DNA from: an uncultured Clostridia bacterium
GTDB taxonomy: Bacteria; Bacillota; Clostridia; TANB77; CAG-508
Assembly (NCBI GenBank): GCA_947590905.1
Contig: CANQCU010000001.1
Coordinates: 82,613-146,612, forward strand
Direction of reading: 5' to 3'
Length of the DNA: 64,000 nucleotides
Positions within the stretch are counted from its first letter, which is position 1. Each line of letters begins with the position of its first letter. The notes beneath the pieces were generated by a model, which saw nothing but the letters and a program-made list of their open reading frames with translations, did no database searches and had not been told where the DNA came from. Positions 11,071 to 20,586 of this stretch are shown piece after piece. Both the position numbers and the translations under genes were made by a program.

Positions 11071-12078
11071 ATGGCAACTAAAAAAGTTAAAGATGACTCT
11101 AAAACTGCTAGCAAGAAAAACACTACTGCTATAAAGACTAAAGATACTGTAGAAAAGGATAAAAAAGTAAAAAAAGTTACTAAAACTGCTGAGTCAGGAA
11201 AAAAAGTAACTTCTAAAAAAGATGCTTCTCCTAAAAAGACTGGCTCTAAAAGTGCTTCTTCTAAAAGGACTAGCTCTAAAAGTGATTCTCCTAAAAGAAC
11301 TAGCTCTAAAAGTGTTTCTAAAAAATCTGAAGCAGTAAGAAAAAATGCTTCTAAATCACAAAAAGATGTTGCTGTAAAAAAGGTATCTAAAAAAACTAGC
11401 ACTAAGTCTAAGACTGGAAATAAAGTTGTAGCATCAAAAACTGATAAAAAATCTACTTCTTCTAAAGTAACAAAAGTTAAAGAAACTGAAAAATGGTCTG
11501 CTAAGCCTATGCTTGCAGAATATTATGATTTACCATATAGGTATAATGAAACAGTTGTAAAGATACTTGCTCAAACTCCGACTACTCTTTTTGTTTATTG
11601 GGATATTTCGGATAATGATAGAAGTTCTTTAATAAATACTCATGGTGAAAATTTCTTTTATGAAACTAAACCTATTTTGATAATACATAATATAACTAAA
11701 AATTATTCTTTTGAACTTGAGATAAACGATTTTGCAAATAGTTGGTATATTAGGACTCAAGAGCCAAACTGTGATTATGTTATAGAGCTTGGAAGAAAAG
11801 CTATTAACAAACCTGAGGAATATATTTACATAGATTCTTCAAATAAGATTGTCTCTCCTAATGATCATATTTTATTTGAGAAGGCTAATTTAGGTAATGT
11901 CCTATTTAGGAATGTTAAGACTAATGTTCTTTCTTCAAAAGATTTTGGAAGTTTAAGATTTATAAATGATATTGATAAGTTATATGGTAATCTTTATGAT
12001 GTTTACAGTAGATTATATAATGATGAAACTTTAAATAAGCTTGAGAACCCATCTTCAGGCGAGTTTATTAGAAAATAG
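11071..12078 (+). CDS. DUF4912 protein with a histone-like Lys/Ser/Thr-rich N-terminus
   Basis: 335 residues. Residues 1-140 are a low-complexity basic tail made of repeated KKTSSKS-like units, resembling bacterial histone H1-like tails. Residues 150-260 form the DUF4912 domain (LPYRYNETVVKILAQTP, LFVYWDIS), a family usually found beside glycogen genes. The GH57 branching-enzyme gene follows after 15 nt on the same strand, so the two form an operon. An AAGGAGG ribosome binding site precedes the ATG. A link to polysaccharide metabolism is inferred from context; the basic tail may bind a polyanion. Confidence 0.82.
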   Translation: MATKKVKDDSKTASKKNTTAIKTKDTVEKDKKVKKVTKTAESGKKVTSKKDASPKKTGSKSASSKRTSSKSDSPKRTSSKSVSKKSEAVRKNASKSQKDVAVKKVSKKTSTKSKTGNKVVASKTDKKSTSSKVTKVKETEKWSAKPMLAEYYDLPYRYNETVVKILAQTPTTLFVYWDISDNDRSSLINTHGENFFYETKPILIIHNITKNYSFELEINDFANSWYIRTQEPNCDYVIELGRKAINKPEEYIYIDSSNKIVSPNDHILFEKANLGNVLFRNVKTNVLSSKDFGSLRFINDIDKLYGNLYDVYSRLYNDETLNKLENPSSGEFIRK

Positions 12079-12093
12079 AAAGAGGAATTACAA

Positions 12094-13686
12094 ATGACTA
12101 ATAATCCAAAAGGTTATGTAAGTTTTGTTCTACATGCACACTTACCTTTTGTGCATCACCCTGAAAGCACAAATTATTTGGAAGAAGAATGGCTTTTTGA
12201 GGCCATTTCTGAAACATATATACCTTTACTTACTAATTTTAAAAAGTTAGAGGAGGAAAAAGTTGATTTTAGAATAACTATGTCACTTACTCCCCCTCTT
12301 CTTTCTATGTTAGATAACAAATTACTTCAAGCAAGATATATACACTATTTAGAGAAACATATAGAACTATGTAAAAAAGAAGTTGTAAGAACTAAGTTTA
12401 ATGAAAAAATGAATAAACTATCTAAATATTATTTAGATAGATATACTTCTGACTTACATATTTTTAGAGATGTCTATGACTGTAATATAATTCAAGGATT
12501 TAAGCATTTTCAAGATATTGGAGTTCTTGAAATTATCACTTGTGGTGCAACTCATGGATATTTTCCTATTTTATATGTTAATGAAAAGACTGTACGTGCG
12601 CAAATTGCAGTCGGTGTGCAGACTTATGAAAAATATTTTGGAAGAAAACCTCGTGGTATTTGGCTTCCTGAATGTGGTTATGTTCCAGAAGCTGATAAAT
12701 ATTTAAAAGAATTTGGAATAGAATATATTATAACTGAATCTCATGGTATTCTTTATGCTGATCCAACACCAGTATATGGTACTTTTGCCCCAATTGTCTC
12801 TCCAACAGGAATAGTTGCTTTTGGACGTGATATGGAAGCTTCTAAGCAGGTTTGGAGTTCTATTTGTGGATACCCAGGAGATTTTAATTATCGTGAATTT
12901 TATAGAGATATTGGTTATGACGCAGATTATGAATATATAAAACCATACATTACTTATGATGGCGTAAGGGTTAATACTGGTATAAAATATCATAGAATTA
13001 CTGGCAATACTGATAATAAAGATATATATGATGTCAGATGGGCAATGGATTCTGCTGAGAAACAAGCAGGACATTTCTTTGATTCAAGGCAAGCCCAAAT
13101 AACTAATCTTGCAAACTTTATGCAAACTCCACCAATTATTCTTTGTCCTTATGATGCTGAACTTTTTGGACATTGGTGGTATGAAGGTCCTTATTGGCTA
13201 TATATTTTATTTAAAAAAATATATTATGATAAATCTGATTTTAAATTAATAACTCCAGGAGAATTTATTGATAAATATCCAGAAATTCAAGAGTCTACTC
13301 CTTGTCGTTCTAGCTGGGGCGCAAATGGATATAGTGAAGTTTGGATTAATGAACTTAATGATTATTCTATAAGACATCTTCATAAATGTGGTGACAGAAT
13401 GGTTGAACTTGCAAATACTTTTAAGGAAGAAAAAGATCCTATAAAAATTAAAGCTCTAAATCAAACTGCTCGTGAACTTTTACTTGCTCAAAGTAGTGAT
13501 TGGAACTTTATTATAACAAATGGTACTATGGTTGATTATGCGAAGAAACGTACGAAGGATCATGTTGGTAGATTCAATAAATTATATCAACAAATTAAAG
13601 ATGATAATATTGATGAAAAATTTCTAGAAGATATCATTGAAAAAGATGCTATCTTCCCTGACATTGATTATAAAATATATATGTAA
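12094..13686 (+). CDS. GH57-family 1,4-alpha-glucan branching enzyme
   Basis: 530 residues. The GH57 opening is VLHAHLPFVHHPE. The nucleophile region is GIWLPECGY (Glu near residue 192), and CPYDAELFGHWWYEGPYW near residue 355 carries the acid/base Asp. A helical C-terminal domain follows (SSDWNFIITNGTMVDYA). It probably makes alpha-1,6 branches in glycogen. It pairs with the DUF4912 gene upstream, and the glycogen phosphorylase gene is 11 kb away. The frame is intact and there is no in-frame CGG. Confidence 0.9.
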   Translation: MTNNPKGYVSFVLHAHLPFVHHPESTNYLEEEWLFEAISETYIPLLTNFKKLEEEKVDFRITMSLTPPLLSMLDNKLLQARYIHYLEKHIELCKKEVVRTKFNEKMNKLSKYYLDRYTSDLHIFRDVYDCNIIQGFKHFQDIGVLEIITCGATHGYFPILYVNEKTVRAQIAVGVQTYEKYFGRKPRGIWLPECGYVPEADKYLKEFGIEYIITESHGILYADPTPVYGTFAPIVSPTGIVAFGRDMEASKQVWSSICGYPGDFNYREFYRDIGYDADYEYIKPYITYDGVRVNTGIKYHRITGNTDNKDIYDVRWAMDSAEKQAGHFFDSRQAQITNLANFMQTPPIILCPYDAELFGHWWYEGPYWLYILFKKIYYDKSDFKLITPGEFIDKYPEIQESTPCRSSWGANGYSEVWINELNDYSIRHLHKCGDRMVELANTFKEEKDPIKIKALNQTARELLLAQSSDWNFIITNGTMVDYAKKRTKDHVGRFNKLYQQIKDDNIDEKFLEDIIEKDAIFPDIDYKIYM

Positions 13687-13789
13687 TTTATACAAGTTTC
13701 AAAAATCTCTTTTTTGAATAAGATAATGTATATGTAATTATTTTTAGCAAATAATATATATTGTCTTATTTGAAAGGAGATTTTTTATA

Positions 13790-14698
13790 ATGAAGTCATT
13801 ATGCATTAAGAATAATAACAAAGAAATCGTATCTTATTTGCTAGAAAAATTATCTTCTTCAAATATAGAAAATCTATACTTTTCAGAACAAAAATTTAAA
13901 ATATATAAAAATGTTATAGTTCATTATAAAGGTACTGACATAGATTTTTTTTATGATAAAATTTCTTCTATTTTAACTGAATGTATTATTTATTTTTATG
14001 AAGTCAAACTTTTAAGAAGAATTTTAGAGTATAATTATTTCTATTTTTCTTCTGATGAAAAGAAACAAATTTTGTCATCTGCAAAAGATTTTATAGAAGA
14101 AGATACTATTTCCAAAGAGGATAATTATTTTTCTATATATTATTCTGTTATGGATTATATAAAGCAAAATAAATCACTAATTTTAGATGGTTTTATTAAT
14201 TTTAGATTACAAAATTATATGAAAAATCTAGATTATATTATAGATATTTCTGTTAATAAATTTCTCATTGAAAAAGAATATAATGAATTTGTTGATATAT
14301 TGAAGTTTTATGTGTCAATTACGCCTTTTCAGATTTCTCTTATACATCTTGTTTATTACAAAAACGAAAGTATTTTGTTAGATAATAATAAAAAAGTAAT
14401 TAGAACTGATGATAAAATTTTTTCAGATAAATATTTACCCGATATTTCCTTTTCTAATAATGATTATGTGCTAAATACTATACTTAATTTAATTCCAAAA
14501 AAGCTTATTATTCACATGATTGATAGCAAAGAAGATGAGTTTATAAATACTCTAAAACTTATTTTTGGTAATAGATGCGAGATTTGCTCTGATTGTATAA
14601 TTTGTGATTTATATAAGAAAAAGCGGTTTTACCACATGTGCGGATTTGCTTTACAAACCGCACGAATAATGGTAATTTATTATTTAATTACAATATAA
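13790..14698 (+). CDS. ytxC: YtxC-like putative sporulation protein, C-terminus inside a small repeat
   Basis: About 290-302 residues, alpha-helical, without signal peptide. Residues 250-285 ([22 protein letters not shown]) match the characteristic cysteine-bearing end of the YtxC sporulation family. A GAAAGGAG ribosome binding site precedes the ATG. The end is ambiguous: after CDLYKKK the frame meets CGG at 14624. Read as Arg, the ORF runs to 14698 and overlaps queA by 11 nt; read with a +1 step, it stops at 14669. Both tails lie in a repeat-derived sequence (14632-14674), so neither need be functional. Confidence 0.75.
   Translation: MKSLCIKNNNKEIVSYLLEKLSSSNIENLYFSEQKFKIYKNVIVHYKGTDIDFFYDKISSILTECIIYFYEVKLLRRILEYNYFYFSSDEKKQILSSAKDFIEEDTISKEDNYFSIYYSVMDYIKQNKSLILDGFINFRLQNYMKNLDYIIDISVNKFLIEKEYNEFVDILKFYVSITPFQISLIHLVYYKNESILLDNNKKVIRTDDKIFSDKYLPDISFSNNDYVLNTILNLIPKKLIIHMIDSKEDEFINTLKLIFGNRCEICSDCIICDLYKKKRFYHMCGFALQTARIMVIYYLITI
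14632..14674 (+). repeat. Small hairpin repeat, copy A
   Basis: A 43-nt segment that matches 51794-51836 at 38 of 43 positions. It contains a stem GTGCGG...CCGCAC around TTTGCTTTACAAA. Both copies lie at the 3' end of a plus-strand gene (ytxC and the sortase). It may act as a transcript-end structure. Only two copies were seen. Confidence 0.7.
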
Positions 14699-15713
14699 TC
14701 ATTGCATCTCCAAAACTGAAAAATCTATATTTTTCTTTTACTGCTGTTTCATATGCTTTAAGTATAAATTCTCTTCCTGCTAGTGCAGAAACAAGCATTA
14801 GAAGTGTTGACTTAGGAAGGTGAAAGTTTGTAATTAAAGCATCTATACATTTAAACTTATAACCTGGATATATGTATATACTTGTATCTTCTTCGGTTTC
14901 ATGTACTAATCCATTTTCATCTGCTATGCTTTCAAGTACCCTGCAAGATGTTGTCCCAACTGCAATTACTCTTTTACCATTTTTCTTTGTTTCATTTATT
15001 TTTTTAACATCTTCTTCTTTTATGTAGAAATGCTCTGAATGCATCTCATGTTCTTCTACATTTTCTTCTTTTACTGGTCTAAATGTTCCAATCCCCACAT
15101 GTAATGTTACTTTTGCAATCTTTATTCCTTTTTTCTCTATCTTTTCTAAAAGTTCTTCTGTAAAGTGAAGTCCTGCTGTTGGTGCTGCAGCTGAGCCCTC
15201 ATATTTTGCATATATTGTTTGATATCTATCTCTTTCTTTTAATTCTTCATGTATATATGGTGGAAGTGGCATAAGACCTATTTTGTCTAATATTTCATTA
15301 AAAATTCCTTCATATGTAAATTTAACTTTTCTAGTTCCCCCTGGCATAATCTCTAATATTTCTGCTGTTAAAATGCCATCTCCAAATATTACTTTTGTAC
15401 CTACTTTTAATTTATTTCCTGGTCTAACTATACTCTCCCAAATGTCTCCCTCTATCTGTTTTAAAAGCAAAAATTCAATATTTGCACCTGTCTCTTTTTT
15501 TCCATAAAGTCTTGCTGGTATTACTTTTGTATTATTTATAACTAGACAATCTCCTTCTTCTAGATAATCTATTACATCAGAAAATATTTTGTTTGTTTCT
15601 ATTGTTTCATTTTTTCTATTTACAACCATTAGTCTTGACATATCTCTTTTTTTAATTGGTGTTTGTGCTATTAATTCTTCTGGTAATTCGTAGTTAAAGT
15701 CTTCTACTTTCAA
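14688..15713 (-). CDS. queA: tRNA preQ1(34) S-adenosylmethionine ribosyltransferase-isomerase (QueA)
   Basis: 341 residues, full family length. It opens [19 protein letters not shown] and contains [22 protein letters not shown] and TTSCRVLES, all QueA hallmarks, ending SFGDAMII. It transfers the ribosyl group of SAM to preQ1 in tRNA to make epoxyqueuosine. The start lies 2 nt from the end of the adenylyltransferase gene upstream, so the two are probably cotranscribed. The 3' end converges on ytxC. Confidence 0.95.
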   Translation of the reverse strand: MKVEDFNYELPEELIAQTPIKKRDMSRLMVVNRKNETIETNKIFSDVIDYLEEGDCLVINNTKVIPARLYGKKETGANIEFLLLKQIEGDIWESIVRPGNKLKVGTKVIFGDGILTAEILEIMPGGTRKVKFTYEGIFNEILDKIGLMPLPPYIHEELKERDRYQTIYAKYEGSAAAPTAGLHFTEELLEKIEKKGIKIAKVTLHVGIGTFRPVKEENVEEHEMHSEHFYIKEEDVKKINETKKNGKRVIAVGTTSCRVLESIADENGLVHETEEDTSIYIYPGYKFKCIDALITNFHLPKSTLLMLVSALAGREFILKAYETAVKEKYRFFSFGDAMIIL

Positions 15714-15715
15714 TG

Positions 15716-16315
15716 TTATTCCTCCATTCTGTAATCGTCCTTAGGACTATTTTGTACTTTTTCTAATATTGCCTTTATTTCGTCATATCTTTTTACAACT
15801 GCATTTGGTGTACTTTTCTTTATGTATTCTTTATTATCGTTTAAAAATGCTTCTCTAATTTTTGTTGAAGATACCGCTTCAAACATAGCTTGTCTTTCAA
15901 ATAACCTTAAATTTATTCTTTTCCTTAAAATTTCTTCAAACCACGCTTCTATTATTTCTTTTTCATCTGAAAAATACATTGAAAATGTTTTTTGTCCTGC
16001 AAGTGATACAATATTATAGTAAAGATATCTTCCCCATTCTAGATTAGAAGAAATATCAGTTTCCATCGACCAATCTGGAAGTTCTTTTATGATAATTCTA
16101 TTCATATCTTTTTTAAATTTTTCTTCTAATGCTTCTTCTAAAATTTGCCTTCTTAAATGTATATCTAACGGATTTCTTAAAGTTCCTTTTTTGTTTTTAC
16201 TACCAATTAATATTATTACTTCTTCATTTTCTTCTAGTATTTTTTCTATTATTCCAAGATGTCCAATATGTAATGGTTGCATTCTAGATAAAAATACTCC
16301 TATTTTTTTACTCAT
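15716..16315 (-). CDS. Nicotinamide/nicotinate-nucleotide adenylyltransferase-like protein (NadM type)
   Basis: About 199 residues. It has the nucleotidyltransferase signature [17 protein letters not shown] at the N-terminus and SSTKIREA near residue 150 (the ISSTxIR motif). Both bind ATP in NMN adenylyltransferases of the NadM type. ATG at 16315 is preferred because AAAGGTGA lies 8 nt upstream; a GTG at 16321 is the alternative. It is followed by queA. A separate canonical nadD lies at 21577, so this protein may act on NMN or another nucleotide. Confidence 0.75.
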   Translation of the reverse strand: MSKKIGVFLSRMQPLHIGHLGIIEKILEENEEVIILIGSKNKKGTLRNPLDIHLRRQILEEALEEKFKKDMNRIIIKELPDWSMETDISSNLEWGRYLYYNIVSLAGQKTFSMYFSDEKEIIEAWFEEILRKRINLRLFERQAMFEAVSSTKIREAFLNDNKEYIKKSTPNAVVKRYDEIKAILEKVQNSPKDDYRMEE

Positions 16316-16458
16316 TTTCACTTCACCTTTATAATTCTAATATTTATTATTCTAATATTTCTTCATAAGTATCCATATTTATATACTAACATTTAATATA
16401 ACTTATATATCTAGCATTCTTCTATATATCTTCGTTTAATATTGCTTTATATATTTAA

Positions 16459-16487
16459 AGCAAAAATGCTTTATTGGCATTTTTGCT
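16459..16487 (-). terminator. Terminator-like hairpin after rseP
   Basis: An 11-bp perfect stem AGCAAAAATGC / GCATTTTTGCT with a 7-nt loop begins 7 nt after the rseP stop. The following T tract is weak (TTTAAATAT), so termination efficiency is uncertain. Confidence 0.6.
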
Positions 16488-16493
16488 AAAATT

Positions 16494-17223
16494 TTATATG
16501 ATTCTTAATATATCATTATACATTACAAATATCGAGAGTCCTAATATAAATGCAAAACCTAACATTTGTATTTTAAAAGAAGTTTCTTCTTTTAATGGTT
16601 TTCTCTTTATGCACTCTATTATATATATTAGTAGTTTTCCTCCATCTAATGGTGGAATTGGTAAAAGATTAGTTATTCCAAGTGATAGAGAAATTACTGA
16701 TAAAAGATATACAAAGTCGGTAATTCCTGATGTCTGTGTTACTATGCTAGCTATTCCTACTGGTCCTGATAAATCGTCTATTGTAGCTCCTCCTGTGAAC
16801 AACATTTTTATACTATCTAATAATGCTCCCGAAAAATTTATTGTGCTTGATACTGCTACACTTACTCCATAATGTATTGTGATTAAAATAAAATATACGA
16901 GTAATCCAAATACTATGTTTACAAGTGGTCCTGCACAAACTATTGCAATCTTCTTAAGTATTCCTGCATTACTAAAAGAGCCTTCTGCATCTGAAGGTTC
17001 TTCTTCTCCTTCCATATTTACATATCCGCCGAAGTGGAACTAATCTTAAAGAATATTTAGTATCTTTTCCTTGCTTACTCCATAATAATTTTCCAAAGCC
17101 TATTGAAAATTCGTTTACTTTTATTTTACAAAGTTTTGCAACTAAGAAATGTCCACCTTCATGGATTATTATTAGTACTCCAAGTAATACAAGAGTTTTT
17201 ATAATACCTAATATTATGCTCAT
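16494..17223 (-). CDS. rseP: Short RseP-type site-2 protease (M50B), no PDZ domain, with a CGG +1 frame change
   Basis: About 242 residues, well below the usual 340-450. The zinc motif is HEGGH (residues 21-25) and the second metal site is NLLPIPPLDGGK near residue 185. Segments normally flanking the PDZ domain (AGPLVNIVFGLLVYFI and DLSGPVGIA) are close together, so the PDZ domain is missing. The frame breaks at C17031, where two CGG triplets stand in tandem (CTT CGG CGG ATA). Skipping one C gives VPLGGYVNMEGE, a strongly conserved RseP motif. It is a membrane-embedded protease at the end of the pyrH-to-cdsA cluster; dxr, often present there, is absent. Confidence 0.92.
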
Positions 17224-17260
17224 TTAGCTTAAGAATGCCTCCTTAATTTATATTTTCATT

Positions 17261-17402
17261 CAAATAATAATTATTTATTTAAAAGAACTGCGTAAGCGAC
17301 CAAACGGAGCAAAGCGAAGTGCGAAATGGAGCAACTTACATATAATTTTAATTTCGTAAGTTGCGACTGCAAAGTTCTTGAAAAATAAATAATTATTATT
17401 TG
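17261..17402 (+). repeat. Long-arm palindromic structured repeat, copy 2
   Basis: Arms 17261-17289 and 17373-17402 pair over about 24 bp with a small internal mismatch; their sequence (CAAATAATAATTATTTATTT...) is unrelated to the other copies. The core CTGCGTAAGCGACCAAACGGAGC...GGAGCAA is the same, and the inner stem is GCAACTTAC / GTAAGTTGC. It lies between rseP and the cdsA stop, with the same orientation as copies 1 and 3. Confidence 0.9.
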
Positions 17403-17458
17403 ACTATATTACCATATTACTATATTACTATATTACTATATTACCATATTACCATATA
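17403..17458. repeat. 8-nt tandem repeat covering the cdsA stop codon
   Basis: About seven head-to-tail units of ACTATATT/ACCATATT directly follow structured repeat copy 2 and run into the last codon and stop of cdsA (17449). Such short tandem repeats can change copy number by slippage, which here would alter only the 3' end of cdsA. Confidence 0.75.
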
Positions 17459-18291
17459 TTCATTAATAATACATATGCAACTGGTGCTATAAACAAAAGA
17501 CTATCTATTCTATCTAGTATTCCTCCATGTCCTGGAATTAAATTACTATAATCTTTTATTTCATTATATCTTTTTATGCTTGATGCTGCGAAGTCTCCTA
17601 CTTGACCTATTATACTTAGTAGTAATGATATAAGTATAATATATATATATGATATATTAGTAAAGAAATATGTATTGCATACTATTGTATATATAAGTGC
17701 AAGTATCATAGCTCCTATAGCTCCACTTATGCAACCTTCAATTGATTTATTTGGACTTATTTTGCTAAATTTATGTTTTTTTGTGTTCAATAATTTTCCA
17801 GCAAGATATGCAAATATATCTGTTCCCCATCCGCAAATTATTACATACCAAATTAATATTTTTCCGCCATCTTGGCTATATATGATAGGTAAAAACATTA
17901 TAAGTACTGGTACATATATTATTCCAAATAGTGTAACTGCACCATCTACTATATTTGTTTTCATTCCAGAATTTAATATATGGAAAAATACAACGAATAT
18001 TGAAAATATTACTAGAGCAAACATCATATTTATCATGTCTGCATCAACTTCAAGCAATGTTGATTGCATATGAAATAGTCTTAATACAGATATACTAATT
18101 GCTACTAAGTATCCTATCCACTTAATTGGTTTTGCTCTTCTTCCTTTTTCAAAGGCTCCAAAATATTCTCTTATTGCAATTAACGCAACAATTGCAAAAA
18201 ATATGTCTACTACAGTACTATTTCCAAATACGAGTATCACTGCAATAAGTGGCAAGCCTAGTATTGATGTTAAAACTCTTTTTATATCCAT
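17449..18291 (-). CDS. cdsA: Phosphatidate cytidylyltransferase (CdsA)
   Basis: 280 residues, seven to eight membrane helices. The C-terminal signature is GDFAASSIKRYNEIKDYSNLIPGHGGILDRIDS, containing the catalytic metal-binding Asp residues of the CTP:phosphatidate cytidylyltransferase family. It makes CDP-diacylglycerol for phospholipid synthesis in the membrane. The start is 6 nt after the uppS stop, so it is part of the uppS-cdsA transcript. No in-frame CGG. Confidence 0.95.
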   Translation of the reverse strand: MDIKRVLTSILGLPLIAVILVFGNSTVVDIFFAIVALIAIREYFGAFEKGRRAKPIKWIGYLVAISISVLRLFHMQSTLLEVDADMINMMFALVIFSIFVVFFHILNSGMKTNIVDGAVTLFGIIYVPVLIMFLPIIYSQDGGKILIWYVIICGWGTDIFAYLAGKLLNTKKHKFSKISPNKSIEGCISGAIGAMILALIYTIVCNTYFFTNISYIYIILISLLLSIIGQVGDFAASSIKRYNEIKDYSNLIPGHGGILDRIDSLLFIAPVAYVLLMNIW

Positions 18292-18296
18292 AGAAA

Positions 18297-18998
18297 TTAT
18301 TTACCTCCGAATTTTCTATTTCTTTTTTCGTATGTTTCAATTGCTTCGTCTAAGTCTTTCTCTGAAAAGTCTGGCCAATATTTATCAACAAAAATAAATT
18401 CTGAATAAACTAACTGCCAAGGCAAGAAATTACTTAGCCTTATTTCTCCACTTGTTCTTATTAATAAGTCTGGGTCTGGTTCATCTTTTGTATATAGGTA
18501 ACTTGAAACTAATTTTTCGTTTATATCTTCTATTTTTATTTTATCTTCTTTTACATCTTTTGCAATTTCTCTTACAGCTTTTGTAATTTCGTCACGTCCT
18601 CCATAATTAAATGCTATACATAGTGTTGTTCCTGTGTTATTTTTTGTTTTTTCTTCTGCTTTTGCTATACTTTTTTGTAAACCTAAAGATAAGCTTTCTA
18701 TATGTCCAAATAATTTTATTCTTATATTTTCTGTATCTGCTGCTTTTACTAAATCATCTAAATAATTTTTGAAAAGCAACATTAAGCCTCCGACTTCTTC
18801 TTCACTTCTTTTCCAATTTTCTGTTGAAAATGCATATACTGTAAGATATTTTAATCCTATTTTATTTGCATATCTTACTAACTTTTTTAAATTTTCTGCT
18901 CCTTCTTTATGCCCAAGATTTGTACTTAATGAGTGTTCTTTTGCCCATCTTCTATTTCCATCCATTATTATCGCAATATGCTCTGGCATAGCATTCAT
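18297..18998 (-). CDS. uppS: Isoprenyl (undecaprenyl) diphosphate synthase
   Basis: 233 residues. It opens with the cis-prenyltransferase motif HIAIIMDGNRRWAKEH. Other motifs are TVYAFSTENWKRS, FNYGGRDEI and DLLIRTSGEIRLSNFLPWQLVYSEF. It condenses isopentenyl units in cis to make the C55 lipid carrier of peptidoglycan synthesis. It lies between ispA and cdsA with tight spacing, consistent with a cell-envelope operon. Confidence 0.95.
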   Translation of the reverse strand: MNAMPEHIAIIMDGNRRWAKEHSLSTNLGHKEGAENLKKLVRYANKIGLKYLTVYAFSTENWKRSEEEVGGLMLLFKNYLDDLVKAADTENIRIKLFGHIESLSLGLQKSIAKAEEKTKNNTGTTLCIAFNYGGRDEITKAVREIAKDVKEDKIKIEDINEKLVSSYLYTKDEPDPDLLIRTSGEIRLSNFLPWQLVYSEFIFVDKYWPDFSEKDLDEAIETYEKRNRKFGGK

Positions 18999-19011
18999 TT
19001 TCTTATTCTCC

Positions 19012-19902
19012 TTATTTTTCTCTATTTTTTATGTATAATGCAAGCTCTTTTAAGAATTCGCCTTTGTTACCATATGTTTTTATTTCTTCTAAAGCTTCAT
19101 TTGTTACTTCTTCTAGCATTTCTTGTGCTTTTTCTAATCCATATTTTGTAACAAATGTTACCTTTCCTCTTTCTCTATCATTTCCAACAGGTTTTCCTAA
19201 AACTTTTTCATCTCCGATTTCTGATAATATATCATCTTTTATTTGAAATGCAAGTCCTATTTTATCTGCATATTTACTTAAAGATTCTAATTCTTTTTCT
19301 TCTGCTTCTGCAAGTATTGCACCTATTCTAACACTTGTTTTTATTAAGGCTCCTGTTTTATTGTTATGCATGTATTCTAAGTATTCGTTTGATATTTCTT
19401 TTCCTTCAAATTCTGTATCAACATATTCTCCTGCTATCATTCTATCTACACCAAAAGCTAATTCTTTGAATGCTCTTAGCTTATTATTTAGCTCTTTAGT
19501 ATCCTTTTCTTTTGCAAGTTCCATGCTTATTACCATATACGCATTATTTAATAATCCATCTCCTGCAAGTATTGCAGTTGCTTCATTAAATGCTTTATGG
19601 TTTGTAGGTTTTCCATGTCTAAAGTCATCATTATCTATTCCTGGAAGATCATCATGTATAAGTGAAAAATTGTGTATCATTTCCATTGCTACTGCGAATG
19701 GAAATACTTTTTCAAAGTCACTTTTAAATAGTTTATATGAAGATATCATAAGTATAGGTCTTAGTCTTTTAGCAGAACTAATTAAACTATATTCCATAGA
19801 TGCATTTAGTCTTTCTTCTGGACATTTTTCTTTTCTTAAATATTTTTCTAGTTCATTATTTACTATATTCACATATTCTTTTAGTTCTTCTTTAAAATTC
19901 AT
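19012..19902 (-). CDS. ispA: Polyprenyl (farnesyl/geranyl) diphosphate synthase
   Basis: 296 residues. The first Asp-rich motif is SLIHDDLPGIDNDDFRHGKPTNHK near residue 80 and the second is FQIKDDILSEIGDEKVLGK near residue 220. These are the substrate-binding motifs of trans-prenyl diphosphate synthases of the IspA type. It provides the allylic starter for uppS, 13 nt downstream. Its presence in a pyrH-frr-uppS-cdsA cluster is less common but makes pathway sense. Confidence 0.93.
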   Translation of the reverse strand: MNFKEELKEYVNIVNNELEKYLRKEKCPEERLNASMEYSLISSAKRLRPILMISSYKLFKSDFEKVFPFAVAMEMIHNFSLIHDDLPGIDNDDFRHGKPTNHKAFNEATAILAGDGLLNNAYMVISMELAKEKDTKELNNKLRAFKELAFGVDRMIAGEYVDTEFEGKEISNEYLEYMHNNKTGALIKTSVRIGAILAEAEEKELESLSKYADKIGLAFQIKDDILSEIGDEKVLGKPVGNDRERGKVTFVTKYGLEKAQEMLEEVTNEALEEIKTYGNKGEFLKELALYIKNREK

Positions 19903-20019
19903 TTATAATTCAACTCCAAGACTATTATTTTGATATTTTATTAAATATCAGTTCTAGAATATTTAAATTATGTTTCCTTTATAATTTATGGATTATATTA
20001 AATTTACCTAAGCTCTTCA

Positions 20020-20568
20020 TTATACGCTCATAATTTCTTTTTCTTTTACTGAAAGTATATTATCAATTTGCTCTACTTTTTTATCTGTTAATTTTTGGAT
20101 TTCTGTTTCTGCATTTCTTAAATCATCTTCTGTCATATCTCCATCTTTTTGAGCCTTTTTAGCGTCATCTAATCCATCTCTTCTTATAGAACGAATTGAT
20201 ACTTTTGCTTCTTCTGCTGTTTTTCTGATATCTTTTACTAATTCTTTTCTTCTTTCTTCATTTAATTCTGGGAAAGCTAATCTTATTACTTTTCCATCAT
20301 TGTTTGGTGTTATTCCAATGTCTGATGCAAGTATTGCTTTTTCTATTTCTTTTAGTACACTCATATCCCATGGTTGTATAACAATTAATCTTGCCTCAGG
20401 TACTGATATTCCTGCGACTTGGCTTATTGGAGTTGAAACTCCATAATAGTCTACTTTTACTTTATTAAGTATTGCAGGATTTGCTCTTCCTGCTCTAACT
20501 TCTGCAAAATTTTCTTGTAAAACACTTATTGTTTTATCCATTCTTTCTTCTATATTACTAAAATCCAT
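20020..20568 (-). CDS. frr: Ribosome recycling factor
   Basis: 182 residues, full length. Typical features are RMDKTISVLQENFAEVRAGRANPAIL at the N-terminus, PLSQVAG-like PISQVAGISVPEARLIVIQPWD, and LNEERRKELVKDIRKTAEEAKVSIRSIRRD. It splits post-termination ribosomes with EF-G. It follows pyrH by 18 nt, the standard arrangement. Confidence 0.97.
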   Translation of the reverse strand: MDFSNIEERMDKTISVLQENFAEVRAGRANPAILNKVKVDYYGVSTPISQVAGISVPEARLIVIQPWDMSVLKEIEKAILASDIGITPNNDGKVIRLAFPELNEERRKELVKDIRKTAEEAKVSIRSIRRDGLDDAKKAQKDGDMTEDDLRNAETEIQKLTDKKVEQIDNILSVKEKEIMSV

Positions 20569-20586
20569 ATAATCACATTCCTTTCT

